Notes under the pieces: generated by a model
The model's input: only the letters and a program-made list of their open reading frames with translations
Told to the model about the DNA's origin: nothing
Databases searched by the model: none
Translations under genes and position numbers: made by a program
In this document: one piece after another, positions 54,101 through 63,809 of the stretch
Position numbering within the stretch: position 1 is the first letter of the stretch
How the letters are laid out: every line of letters starts with the position of its first letter
NCBI GenBank assembly: GCA_020353515.1
Contig: CP070695.1
Coordinates: 839,369 to 903,368, forward strand
Source: Candidatus Heimdallarchaeota archaeon
GTDB lineage: Archaea > Asgardarchaeota > Heimdallarchaeia > Hodarchaeales > Hodarchaeaceae
Reading direction: 5' to 3'
Length of the DNA: 64,000 nucleotides

Positions 54101-55153
54101 ATGAAGAAATCTGAAAGCTTTATTTCTATATTTGACCCAGATAGTACTTCTGATGAATTGTGGGAGAAGTATTATCTCTTTTATTTACGAATTTTTAAAG
54201 AAATGTTTCCTGATGACCCCCCACCATCAAAAGAGTGTCTGAAAAAAGAGATGGAAAATCCTCATCCAGATAATAAAGATTATCGTTGGATTCTTTCAGA
54301 GGAGAAGAGTAACAACATCATTGGTTATGGGAGAGTTACAGTTTATAATAAATCATCACCTGCTTACCAAGCGAATAAACACATAGCATTTGGAACTTTA
54401 TTTGTCGATAAATCGCACCGTCGGCTTGGATTTGGTGAAGATTTACTAAAAATTCTAGTGAAGAAAGTAAAAGATGAGAAAAAAACAATATTTCAAGGGG
54501 GAACTCTATTAGAATCTGGGAAAGCATTTTGTGAACAGTTTGGAGGAATAATTGCATTAACAGAAGAAGAAAGCCGATTAAAGTTGGAAGAAGTAGACTG
54601 GGAGATGTTAGATGAATGGATAGACGAGGGAACGCGTCGTGCAGAGGGAGTGACAATTAAAAGGTTTGAAGTTGTTCCAGAGAAAGATCTAGAGGACTAT
54701 TGCTTGATATTTACTGAAACATTAAACCAGGTTCCGAAGGGGGAGCTTGAATGGGAAGCTAATGAGACTCCAGAAATCCGAAGAAGTCGAGAAAAACGGA
54801 ATAAGTTGATAAATCTAACTTGGACCACATTTATTTCTAGAGAAGATGATGGTACAATAAGTGGGTTAACAGAGACATTCTATCAACCAGATCAGGCATC
54901 ACTCCTCTTCCAAGGATTAACAGGTGTTAAAAAACAGTACAGGGGAAGAGGATTAGGAAAATGGTTGAAAGCAGAGATGCTAAAGTATGCTAAGAAAACC
55001 TTTCCAAAGCTGAAGTTTGTTGTCACAGATTTTGCGGTCACCAATGCTCCTATGATTGCTATCAACAAAAGATTAGGCTTTAAAAAACACAAATTCTGGA
55101 AGGAATACAAGTTTAATGTGGATGAATTAACAGATTCCTTGAAACTTCAATGA
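54101..55153 (+). CDS. Tandem GNAT-domain acetyltransferase
   Basis: The 350 residues form two GNAT domains. The first (about 1-155) keeps VDKSHRRLGFGEDLL for acetyl-CoA binding. The second (about 180-340) has VKKQYRGRGLGKWLK and a closing NAPMIAINKRLGFK. Both loops look complete, so both may bind acetyl-CoA. The gene ends with a seven-base overlap with the convergent methyltransferase. Substrate unknown; mycothiol-synthase-type tandem GNATs are a structural parallel. Confidence 0.75.
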   Translation: MKKSESFISIFDPDSTSDELWEKYYLFYLRIFKEMFPDDPPPSKECLKKEMENPHPDNKDYRWILSEEKSNNIIGYGRVTVYNKSSPAYQANKHIAFGTLFVDKSHRRLGFGEDLLKILVKKVKDEKKTIFQGGTLLESGKAFCEQFGGIIALTEEESRLKLEEVDWEMLDEWIDEGTRRAEGVTIKRFEVVPEKDLEDYCLIFTETLNQVPKGELEWEANETPEIRRSREKRNKLINLTWTTFISREDDGTISGLTETFYQPDQASLLFQGLTGVKKQYRGRGLGKWLKAEMLKYAKKTFPKLKFVVTDFAVTNAPMIAINKRLGFKKHKFWKEYKFNVDELTDSLKLQ

Positions 55154-55836
55154 TTATAGTTGACCTGGATCACCCAAAAGATACTTGATTCATCTACTTC
55201 CTCAACCGTTGAATTTAGCTTCAATTCTGAAGATAATCTAGTAAAATCTTCAGGTGTATATGTTGATGCTATAAAGCCATCCTTGCATACGATAATCCCA
55301 TTTTTGCTCTTTTCCATATCAATCTCCCCTATCAATCCCTCTTCAGATTGTTTAATAAACCAATCAAGTCGTTTTTCCCAAATTTTTTCAGAATAACTTG
55401 AGAAGAGAACCTTTCCTCCAGTTTTGGTTACTCTGATACTCTCTTGGATTAGTTTGTAGGGATCGACTTTAAAGGCTGAAATTCCATTTTGAATGGCGAT
55501 GACAACTTGAAACATTTGATCTTCAAAATCGAGAGAGACTGCATTCATTTTATGCAATTTAATATTTGAAAAATCGGTTAAGTACTCTTGAGCGTACAAA
55601 AGACTCTCCTCTGAAGTGTCAATGCCAGAAACAAATTGTGCTTCCTCTGCTAATCTAGCTAATACTCTTCCATACCCACAACCAAGCTCAAGAACATGAT
55701 CTGTAGACTTGATATTCTCTAGGATAAATTTTATCTCCGCTTCTAAATATTGTTGGATTCGGGGAGGCGCAATTTCATAACATCGTTTCAAACGTAACGC
55801 AGAAAGTTTTGTGGAGTAATATTCCTCTTTACTCAT
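55147..55836 (-). CDS. SAM-dependent methyltransferase
   Basis: The 229-residue class I methyltransferase has motif I LELGCGYGRVLARLA near residue 51, an acidic residue after the second strand (GIDTSEES), and the post-motif VVIAIQNGISAF. It begins with helical residues before the core. Substrate unknown. Its ATG 55836 is preceded by AGAGG. It overlaps the GNAT gene by seven bases at the 3' end. Confidence 0.75.
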   Translation of the reverse strand: MSKEEYYSTKLSALRLKRCYEIAPPRIQQYLEAEIKFILENIKSTDHVLELGCGYGRVLARLAEEAQFVSGIDTSEESLLYAQEYLTDFSNIKLHKMNAVSLDFEDQMFQVVIAIQNGISAFKVDPYKLIQESIRVTKTGGKVLFSSYSEKIWEKRLDWFIKQSEEGLIGEIDMEKSKNGIIVCKDGFIASTYTPEDFTRLSSELKLNSTVEEVDESSIFWVIQVNYNH

Positions 55837-55927
55837 AATGAGAAATCCTCTATAGAGTAATCTCCAGACCTAAATACACTAGACAGAATGATTGAACGCT
55901 TCTAGATTTAATAAAAACTTCTGAAAA

Positions 55928-58084
55928 TCATTTTATGGTCTTAATAACTTCGTCGACATCTTTAATGATTTGTTTTACCGATGTAGTAACATTACCAGTA
56001 TTGGTATTGATATTCATTGTAAGAGTTTCAGCAGCAGTATCAATCCCAGTTTCAATCTCCTCGAATTTAATATCAAGATTACGACGTTGATCATCTATTG
56101 TTGCACGTCGAGTCCGATTAGCATCAACAGTTAAATCAAGACTTTGTTGTTGATCGTCAAAGAATCGGGTAAATTTCTCGTGAAGATTATCTCGATATTC
56201 ATTAAGTGTATCTAAGTTTTTATTCAGTTCTTGAGTAGTTGTTGCACGGAATTTCGCAATAGAACTCTTGTGTTCGTCCTCTAATCCTTCAATGAGTTCT
56301 TTGGTGCTTTCTTCACTAGCTTTTACATTTTCATCCAGTTTATGATGAGTTTCTCCAACAATTGATTGAATCGCAGTCATACCATCTTGTTCAATAGCAG
56401 TTATTTGTTTCCTAAGGTCATCAAATGCCGCACTACTCGTCCTTGATACTTCTGATTTCTTTTCTTCGATATATTCACGGTTAGATTCAACATGATCATT
56501 AGCAGCGGGAGAAATACTACTTATTGTCGTAATTAATTCACTTTGTTTTGTACGAAGAGTGTTTCTAATATCAGTGAGTGTTGTTTCGATATTTTTCTCC
56601 TGTCCAGATTGAAGAGTTCGGAATGATTCATTGACTGTTGTCTTTAGCTGATCAAGAGTTCCACTGTTCTTCTCAATAGTTTCACTAACCCGATTTTGAG
56701 TATTATCAAAAAAATTCATTAGTGAAATATCCAAATCATTTCCTGTTTTATTGAGCTTTTCAGTTGTAATCTGTTTATAATTGTCAAGTGAGGAAGAAAT
56801 CGCTCTGAATCGATCGTCCACAGCATTTACTAAACTAGAATAGACATTTTCCCGATCCTTTTCATATTCATCAGAGACTTGAGAGAAAATCCCTGTCAAT
56901 TGTTCTTCTAGTTGTTTCCCAATACCACCAATTTTGTTCAAATTGCTTACAAGAAGTCCATCAAGACTTTCTTTCATTTCATCACGAGCACTGGTTAACC
57001 TAGAAACGAGGGCATCAATTTGATTGAGGATTGAATCTTGAAATTTGGAGAAAGAGAGAGTTATGTTATCAATTTCATTGTAGAGGTTGGTTTTGAGTTG
57101 ATTTTCTAATTCTGACATTAATTTTTCTTGAGATAATTCATTTGATTCCAAAGCTTTCTTAAAAGATGTTCCAGTGGTATCTTTAATTGAGGATATAGCA
57201 TTTAAATGCTCTTGTTGCATTGTTTCCCAATCTACTTTGGATTCAGCTATTTGATTCTCAATTCTAGTTTTCACATCAGCTTTGGCCTTTAAAATTAATT
57301 TTTGAATGGCTTTTTGCATCTCTTCATTAGTAGTTTTCTGACCTGCAAGACTCTCTTCTAGATTGTTCATCACACCGTCAATACTTGCAAGTAAATCCTC
57401 TTTTGCCATCTCCAATCGGCCCACGGAATCACTAACGGTTCCAGCAAAGATAGCATCAACATTTGCTTCCTTAGAATCACTGAGATCTCTAATTTTTGTT
57501 TGAAAATTAGACAGTGATTCGAGAAATGAGGTAGCAATACTGTCAGTCATCTCACGCTGATTAGCGCTTTCACTTTCTACTGTACTGACAATATCCCGCT
57601 GAATCTGCGTTAATTTATTAGAAATAGAAGTTTCAAAATCAGATATTTGACTTCGTTGCCCCGAATAAATATCGCTTAACCCAGTGTTAACTTTTCCAGC
57701 CATTTGAGAGTAGATAGAAGATACATCTCCCTCTTGTTTGGTTGATAGGTCAACTATTGCTTTTAGAAGATTCTGAACACCAGAGCTCACTTCTCCCAAT
57801 AATCCATCTAACCTACTATTTAGTGCATCTTTTTCAGAAACAAGAGTTTTTTTCTTATAATCTTCTAATTCTTTTGCTAAATCATCGATACTACTCATTA
57901 ACGAGTTTATTTCAGAAAGAGTGCTAGATTTAGTCTGATTTAATGAGCTAGTGAAACTTTCTAACGCTTTTTTACTTTCATTTTGAAAATCATGGATTCG
58001 TTGTTGAATTTGAGTATTTTCACTTTCAAGTTTTGCTTTATTATCTTTAATTCGACTGATTTTATCATCCTGTTCAGTACTCAT
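55928..58084 (-). CDS. 718-residue coiled-coil protein, partner of the STAND-like ATPase
   Basis: The whole protein is predicted coiled coil from composition: Gln, Glu, Ser, Lys and Asp with hydrophobic heptads and few Gly or Pro. It has no transmembrane helix. Ser-rich repeats such as SSALNSLMSS-like stretches resemble the coil of the TrmB protein at 43578. GGGTGAG precedes its ATG. It lies 14 bases after the ATPase gene on the same strand, so the two form an operon. I infer a filament or tether driven by the ATPase. No enzyme motif is seen. Confidence 0.7.
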   Translation of the reverse strand: MSTEQDDKISRIKDNKAKLESENTQIQQRIHDFQNESKKALESFTSSLNQTKSSTLSEINSLMSSIDDLAKELEDYKKKTLVSEKDALNSRLDGLLGEVSSGVQNLLKAIVDLSTKQEGDVSSIYSQMAGKVNTGLSDIYSGQRSQISDFETSISNKLTQIQRDIVSTVESESANQREMTDSIATSFLESLSNFQTKIRDLSDSKEANVDAIFAGTVSDSVGRLEMAKEDLLASIDGVMNNLEESLAGQKTTNEEMQKAIQKLILKAKADVKTRIENQIAESKVDWETMQQEHLNAISSIKDTTGTSFKKALESNELSQEKLMSELENQLKTNLYNEIDNITLSFSKFQDSILNQIDALVSRLTSARDEMKESLDGLLVSNLNKIGGIGKQLEEQLTGIFSQVSDEYEKDRENVYSSLVNAVDDRFRAISSSLDNYKQITTEKLNKTGNDLDISLMNFFDNTQNRVSETIEKNSGTLDQLKTTVNESFRTLQSGQEKNIETTLTDIRNTLRTKQSELITTISSISPAANDHVESNREYIEEKKSEVSRTSSAAFDDLRKQITAIEQDGMTAIQSIVGETHHKLDENVKASEESTKELIEGLEDEHKSSIAKFRATTTQELNKNLDTLNEYRDNLHEKFTRFFDDQQQSLDLTVDANRTRRATIDDQRRNLDIKFEEIETGIDTAAETLTMNINTNTGNVTTSVKQIIKDVDEVIKTIK

Positions 58085-58098
58085 GAATTCTCACCCTT

Positions 58099-59829
58099 TT
58101 ATGTGTTAGTTTCTGGTGAGGGTACAGATTTGACTGTTGTACCCGCCAGTAGTGATTTAAAAAACGATGCTTCTGCATCAGAAGTATAAGTTTTTATTGC
58201 TTTATTCACTGCGTCTGTGGCTGAATTAATATCATCTGCTCCTTCGAACAGCTTGAAAGCGTGATAGTAAGATGCACGTGCCAATTCAAATTGCTGCTGT
58301 TTATCGTATTTTTCCGCATTCTGAAGATAGACCATTGCTGCACGCTGAGAGATATCTTTTCGTTTCCGCTCGTTTTTAACAAAACGATAAGCTTCCAAAG
58401 CTTTTCGATAAAGTGCAGTGGAATAAGGAAGCTTTTCTTGGTTGTAAAACTCACGGGCAGTTTCCTCGAAGAACACACCACTTCCCTCTACATCTTTCGC
58501 CATGCGCAAGAAATTACCCGTAAGAATAGCTAAACGATATGCCTCAAAGAACTTTTGAGTTTCGAAAGCACTTTGATAGAGAGATTTTGTACGATTTGGA
58601 ATAGATTTATCTTCTAACTTCTGTTCTGTTGAGTATGATGCCTGTTCCAACCGTTCCAGAACCTTGGGGTTCATTTCAAACCCCATCATCATATCTGCCT
58701 CAAGTACCTGTAATAATAGTCCAGCTTCAGCTTTCAAATCTATGACAGAAAGACCTGAACCTAGTGATGAAAAAGCAGCATAACTTCCAAACTGATAGAA
58801 ATCCCCAATTTTAATAATCAAACCTTTTGCAACTAGAGAATCTCTAGTACTTTTTGGAATCTTAGCTGATTCAAATGCTTCTTGGGGAATAGCATTACGA
58901 GAAGAACCCAACATTAACTGAAGAACCTTATTTTCTTCTTCATCAATTCTATAAACTTCTTGAAGAAAAGCACGAAGGGCAAACGTACGAATAAAAGGTT
59001 GTGCCATCTCCTTTATGGATCTTTCACTTTCGTCTAAGCCTTCTTGTTTAATTTTATCTTCGACCCAACGAACAACATCCACAATAAAAACAAGGCTAAA
59101 TGGTGAACGATCACTCTGCTTTACGAGCTCCTCGCGAAGTTGGCTACTACTTCGTAGAATCCCATGAGCAATTTTTGTAAGAAGAAGTTTTGAATCTGAA
59201 AAATCTAATTTATCTAACGCAAAATGCTCACTAATTTGGACAAGTTCTTTGATTTCATCTAAATTATATTCTTGACAAGTTCCAATAAATAATAATTGTG
59301 GAAATCTGCTTTGTAGAACCTTGAGAAGAGCACATAATCCATCAATGACATATTTTTGTCCGGAATCTAAAATCCGATCAAGGGAGTCCAGAGCAATAAC
59401 AATTGAGGATTTAGGAGGGCGATGGGTTAAGTTGTTAGAGTAACCGCTAATAATGTCAGACATTTTTGATTTTAGTGTAAAAGATTTTATCTCCTCTTCC
59501 TTTGCTTTCTTAAGAAATCCCTTCTTTTCTTCAGTTAAATGAGGAGAGAGGGCTTGATAAATATCACGGAAGAGATTTCGAGTCATTTTTCCACCCATTC
59601 CGATTGGTATGGAAACGAATACCATCATCTCATTTTTAACAATCTCACCAAAAACATTCAGTAAACTAGTTTTACCAATGCCTGGAGATCCAGAAATGAG
59701 AATAAAATTCTCTTTAAGCTTTTCCTTCTTGAAATCAGCTAATATTGATTCAAAGCGTTTCTCGTGGCTTCGTCGTCCCACAACTAAATGGGGCTCACAA
59801 GGTTTCAAAAAATTGTCATAGGAACTCAT
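58099..59829 (-). CDS. STAND-like AAA ATPase with TPR/SNAP-like C-terminus
   Basis: The 576-residue protein begins with an ATPase domain: a VGRRSHEKRFESIL entry, Walker A GSPGIGKTS near residue 47 and Walker B IVIALDSLDR near residue 147. A winged-helix region follows, then helical repeats from about residue 400 (FYNQEKLPYSTALYRKALEAY, then QQFELARASYYHAFKLFEG) resembling TPR or SNAP units. This is the layout of STAND signalling NTPases and Orc1-like ATPases. It leads the operon with the coiled-coil gene, whose ATG is 14 bases downstream. Client and signal are unknown. Confidence 0.75.
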   Translation of the reverse strand: MSSYDNFLKPCEPHLVVGRRSHEKRFESILADFKKEKLKENFILISGSPGIGKTSLLNVFGEIVKNEMMVFVSIPIGMGGKMTRNLFRDIYQALSPHLTEEKKGFLKKAKEEEIKSFTLKSKMSDIISGYSNNLTHRPPKSSIVIALDSLDRILDSGQKYVIDGLCALLKVLQSRFPQLLFIGTCQEYNLDEIKELVQISEHFALDKLDFSDSKLLLTKIAHGILRSSSQLREELVKQSDRSPFSLVFIVDVVRWVEDKIKQEGLDESERSIKEMAQPFIRTFALRAFLQEVYRIDEEENKVLQLMLGSSRNAIPQEAFESAKIPKSTRDSLVAKGLIIKIGDFYQFGSYAAFSSLGSGLSVIDLKAEAGLLLQVLEADMMMGFEMNPKVLERLEQASYSTEQKLEDKSIPNRTKSLYQSAFETQKFFEAYRLAILTGNFLRMAKDVEGSGVFFEETAREFYNQEKLPYSTALYRKALEAYRFVKNERKRKDISQRAAMVYLQNAEKYDKQQQFELARASYYHAFKLFEGADDINSATDAVNKAIKTYTSDAEASFFKSLLAGTTVKSVPSPETNT

Positions 59830-60023
59830 ATGGAATAAACCTCAATTGCAGTAACTAGTTTTTACTATCGTTATAAAAAATTTCACAAAAAAATTCAATA
59901 AAGAATTATATAAGAGATTAATATATAGATATTGGGAAAAAAAGGAATACCGGACACGATCATACGCTCATTAATGTCTTTTTATCCAATTTGTATAGTT
60001 TTTGTGTATCTGGAGAATTTGCA

Positions 60024-62777
60024 ATGAATAAAGGACTTGATAACTCTTATAATCATCCTGGCCTTGAAGAAGAGATTTATGAATGGTGGGAAAAAGAGGG
60101 GTTTTTCCGACCTGAAAAACAAATCGAATTAGGATTAATAGAAAGAGAAAAAAGCCCAAGATTTTGCATAACAATTCCTTTACCCAATGTTACCGGACAA
60201 TTGCATCTTGGGCATGCAGTCACTATATCTCTCGAAGATTTAATGACGCGTTTCGAGCGGATGAAACAAAAAGAAGCATTATTTATTCCTGGTACAGATC
60301 ATGCAGGAATCGCTACTCAAAATGTAGTGGAAAGAGAACTACTAAAACAAGGAATTAATCGAAAAGATCTTGGTCGTGAACAGTTTATAGACAAAGTCTG
60401 GGAGTGGAAGGATAAATACCATGCTCGAATTACAGAACAATCAAAACGAATGGGTATGAGCAGTGATTGGAATAGAGAAAGATTCACTTTAGATTCCATG
60501 TGTACACGAGCAGTTCGGGAAGCATTCTATCGTTTATATACCAAAGGGTTAATCTATCGCGGGGAATATATGATTAATTGGTGCCCTCGATGTGAATCAG
60601 CTATTTCTGATCTTGAAACGGAATCGGAAGAAAAAGCGAGTCACTTATGGTATATTAAGTACCCAATTATGGATGAAGATTGGAAGAAACCTCGGAATAA
60701 GTGGGGAAGTGGAAAGTGGGCTGAAGGAGTATCAGATTTCATTGTAGTAGCAACAACACGACCAGAAACTCTTTTAGGGGATACAGCTGTCGCAATAGCG
60801 GCAAATCACAAAGAATATGGTAAATTTGTAAATACATGGGCTATCCTGCCTGTAAACGCCCGTGAAATACCAATAATTGTAGATGAATATGTGGATCCTG
60901 AATTTGGAACAGGTGCCTTGAAAATTACTCCAGGACATGATCCTAACGACTTTGAGATAGGCCAACGACACAATTTAGAAGTGATTACTATATTAGATGA
61001 AAGTGTTCATCTATTACCTGACTACTCAGGCCCTTATGCTGGTATGACTCGTGAGGAGGGTCGTGAAGCAATAATAAAAGATCTAAAGAAAGAAGGATTA
61101 CTTGAAAAGATTGAACCATACCTCCATCAAGAGCCTCATTGTCAACGTTGTCATACTGTTATTGAACCAAGAGTTTCACTTCAATGGTTCGTAAAAACAA
61201 AACCATTAGCAGAGGCCGCGATGGAAAAAGTACGTCAGAAAGAAACAATAATTATTCCTGAACGAGAAGAAAAAAGATTCTTCCAATGGATGGAAAATAT
61301 TCACGATTGGTGTATAAGTAGACAGCTCTGGTGGGGACATCGAATACCTATTTGGTATTGTGATAATTGTAATAAAGAGATTTGTCCTCTTCCAGATGTT
61401 GAGAAGCTTGATAACTGCCCAAAGTGTGGAAGTGGGAATTTAACACAAGAAAATGATGTGTTAGATACATGGTTTTCAAGTGGATTATGGCCATTCTCCA
61501 CCCTTGGGTGGCCTAATACTGATAATCCTGATTACAAACGATTTTTCCCAACTGATACTCGAGAAACTGGATATGATATCCTTTTCTTTTGGGTAGCGCG
61601 AGAAATGATGCTAGGTATTGAGTTAACAGGGATGGTACCTTATAGAACTGTTTATCTCCATGGTCTTATTAGAGATGAAAGAGGAAGGAAAATCAGTAAA
61701 TCCATGGAAGATGTTGATAAATATGATCCATTACATATCATCTCTGAGCATGGTGCTGATTCATTACGTTATGTTCTAATATCAAACAGTATCCCAGGTT
61801 TAGATACTAACTTAGATCCCCGCCAACTCGATGCAGCTCATCATTTCCTAAATAAAGTTTGGCAATCCACACGCTTCGTCCTTAATAATATCCACGAAGC
61901 TGAAACATTACCACGGCTAGATGAGATTAAATATGAAGACCTTCGGATCCCCGATAGATGGATTCTTTCTCGATTAAATTATCTTGTAAAAACAATAACT
62001 GAATGTATGGAAAATTATGATTATCTAAAGGCGTCCCGAGAAATCAAGAATTTCTATTGGAATGAATTTTGTGATTGGTATATTGAAATCACTAAGATTC
62101 GACTTTATGGTGAGGAAGAAAAAGATAAAATCGTTCCCAAAGTAATTTTACTTCACATTCTAGACACTGCATTCAAATTACTCCATCCTATTGTTCCATT
62201 CGTTACTGAAAAATTGTGGCGAGCTCTACCTAACGGTATTAAGAGTGAACCAGCCTTAATTGTTGCGAAATGGCCTGAATATAACAAGAGTCTTATTGAT
62301 GAAAAACTGGAGGAAGAGTTCCAATTCACTATAGATCTGATTCACGAAATAAGACGAATTAGGGCCGTTTTTAACGTTGGTTTGACACGAAAAATCCCCT
62401 TGCAGATTCAAGCTGATGATAGTATTACATTATTTGAAAATACGAAAGAAGAAATTATAGCATTAGCCAAGATTGATCCGGAAAAATTAACCGTATCATC
62501 TGAATTAGAACAACCAAAACGAGCTGCTCGGGTTGTTATACACGAGATAACAGCATACATACCATTAGAAGAGATCATTAACTTAGAAGAAGAGAAAGAA
62601 AAGGTTAAAAAACGATTGAATAACGTGAAACAGAAGATTCATCAAATAAATGCGAAATTAAGTGGCCCCTTTTCTCAAAAAGCCCCCAAAGACATTATAG
62701 AAAAGGAAAAAGAGAAATTAAATGAATTGGACAGTAAAAAATCCCAGCTAGAAGAGCAATTGGAGATTTTAACATAA
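60024..62777 (+). CDS. valS: Valyl-tRNA synthetase
   Basis: About 917 residues. The protein is a class I synthetase with HIGH as HLGH (PNVTGQLHLGH) near residue 50, the KMSKS loop as KISKS near residue 556, and a CP1 editing domain (TTRPETLLGDTAVA) in between. A helical anticodon domain follows and then a C-terminal coiled coil (KEKEKLNELDSKKSQLEEQL). It charges tRNA-Val and edits mischarged threonine. GGAG lies before ATG 60024; TTG 59991 would add 11 residues. Length and layout are normal. Confidence 0.9.
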   Translation: MNKGLDNSYNHPGLEEEIYEWWEKEGFFRPEKQIELGLIEREKSPRFCITIPLPNVTGQLHLGHAVTISLEDLMTRFERMKQKEALFIPGTDHAGIATQNVVERELLKQGINRKDLGREQFIDKVWEWKDKYHARITEQSKRMGMSSDWNRERFTLDSMCTRAVREAFYRLYTKGLIYRGEYMINWCPRCESAISDLETESEEKASHLWYIKYPIMDEDWKKPRNKWGSGKWAEGVSDFIVVATTRPETLLGDTAVAIAANHKEYGKFVNTWAILPVNAREIPIIVDEYVDPEFGTGALKITPGHDPNDFEIGQRHNLEVITILDESVHLLPDYSGPYAGMTREEGREAIIKDLKKEGLLEKIEPYLHQEPHCQRCHTVIEPRVSLQWFVKTKPLAEAAMEKVRQKETIIIPEREEKRFFQWMENIHDWCISRQLWWGHRIPIWYCDNCNKEICPLPDVEKLDNCPKCGSGNLTQENDVLDTWFSSGLWPFSTLGWPNTDNPDYKRFFPTDTRETGYDILFFWVAREMMLGIELTGMVPYRTVYLHGLIRDERGRKISKSMEDVDKYDPLHIISEHGADSLRYVLISNSIPGLDTNLDPRQLDAAHHFLNKVWQSTRFVLNNIHEAETLPRLDEIKYEDLRIPDRWILSRLNYLVKTITECMENYDYLKASREIKNFYWNEFCDWYIEITKIRLYGEEEKDKIVPKVILLHILDTAFKLLHPIVPFVTEKLWRALPNGIKSEPALIVAKWPEYNKSLIDEKLEEEFQFTIDLIHEIRRIRAVFNVGLTRKIPLQIQADDSITLFENTKEEIIALAKIDPEKLTVSSELEQPKRAARVVIHEITAYIPLEEIINLEEEKEKVKKRLNNVKQKIHQINAKLSGPFSQKAPKDIIEKEKEKLNELDSKKSQLEEQLEILT

Positions 62778-62790
62778 AATTAATTTTATT

Positions 62791-63564
62791 TTAACTATAC
62801 TGATCTTTAAGTTCAGGAATAACCTCTCTTGCTATTTTCTCGAATACAGGAAGCTGTTCTTTATGATAAGGATAGAGGAAGATGATCTCATTAATTCCTA
62901 CATCTACAAATCGCTTAACCATCTCTCTAAAGTTTTTTTCTGATTTGAGGATGGTCATCAGCCCTCCTTTCCAAGAAACATCAGTTTCCCATTCAAGATA
63001 AGATCGTCGGAGAGAGTTTGGATCACGACCGATTTCCTCACAGTATCTATCTAGGAGTTTATTACGTTTACGAGTCAGCTCCGCGAATTCATCTGTATTA
63101 CTACCAGCAGAAGACCAAGTGTCTGCATAATGGGCTGGATACTTGAGCATAGCATCCCCAAAAGCTGCAATCGTAATAGGTGTTCTGGGTTTCTGAATGG
63201 GACGAGGATTCATGACCGCCTCCTTGAGTTTGTAAAAGCAGCCTTCGTACGTTGTAATCTCATTGCATAATAATTGTTCCACAATCTCTACATATTCACG
63301 GAAACGAGCCACTCTTTCTCTCGGGGGCCAATTAGGAATACCAGTCATTGCATGACCAGGATCACTTGGTAATCCTGTACCAAGACCCAATTCTAACCTA
63401 CCATTCGAAATATGATCTACCGTAAGGGCTTAACGGGCTAAGAAGGCTGGATTCCGCCAGGTAATTGGTGAGACTCCGATCCCAATCCTGATATGGGTAG
63501 TTTTTACAGCTAGAGCTGCGATAAGCGTCCAGCTTTCGAACCACGGACCTTGAGGATTTCCCAT
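62791..63564 (-). pseudogene. Luciferase-like monooxygenase (LLM), truncated with an in-frame stop
   Basis: The frame from the ATG at 63564 reads WFESWTLIAALAVKTTHIRI, typical of flavin-dependent LLM proteins, and continues as VSPITWRNPAFLAR. Then a TAA at 63432-63430 interrupts it where the family has Gln (CAA to TAA), and the frame carries on in phase with ALTVDHISNGRLELGLGTG to the stop at 62791. The N-terminal 50 or so residues of the family are missing upstream, where an in-frame TAA precedes the ATG. Both signs mark a decayed gene. A sequencing error at the TAA is the alternative. Confidence 0.8.
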
Positions 63565-63809
63565 ATTTTATATCTTGTCGCAAAATTGTTGTTTGAAGAC
63601 GTTTGAAAGAAATGTCATCTATTGTAGATGAAAGAATATTTACATTTAAACTAATCTTAGGCACATTATCTACAAAATATAATATAAATTGAGGAACTAA
63701 AAAAATCATTAGAAGGAGGATAATGAATAATGGAATGTACTTTATGTAAGGACAAATATAAAACATAAAGTATAATCTGTATGATTAGTCTATCTATTGA
63801 TGTGAAGAA

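Noticed and set aside
63398..63766. Leftward open frame with a hydrophobic start over the LLM pseudogene
   Set aside because: Its second half overlaps the LLM frame in another phase and its sequence has no family pattern; the LLM reading is better.
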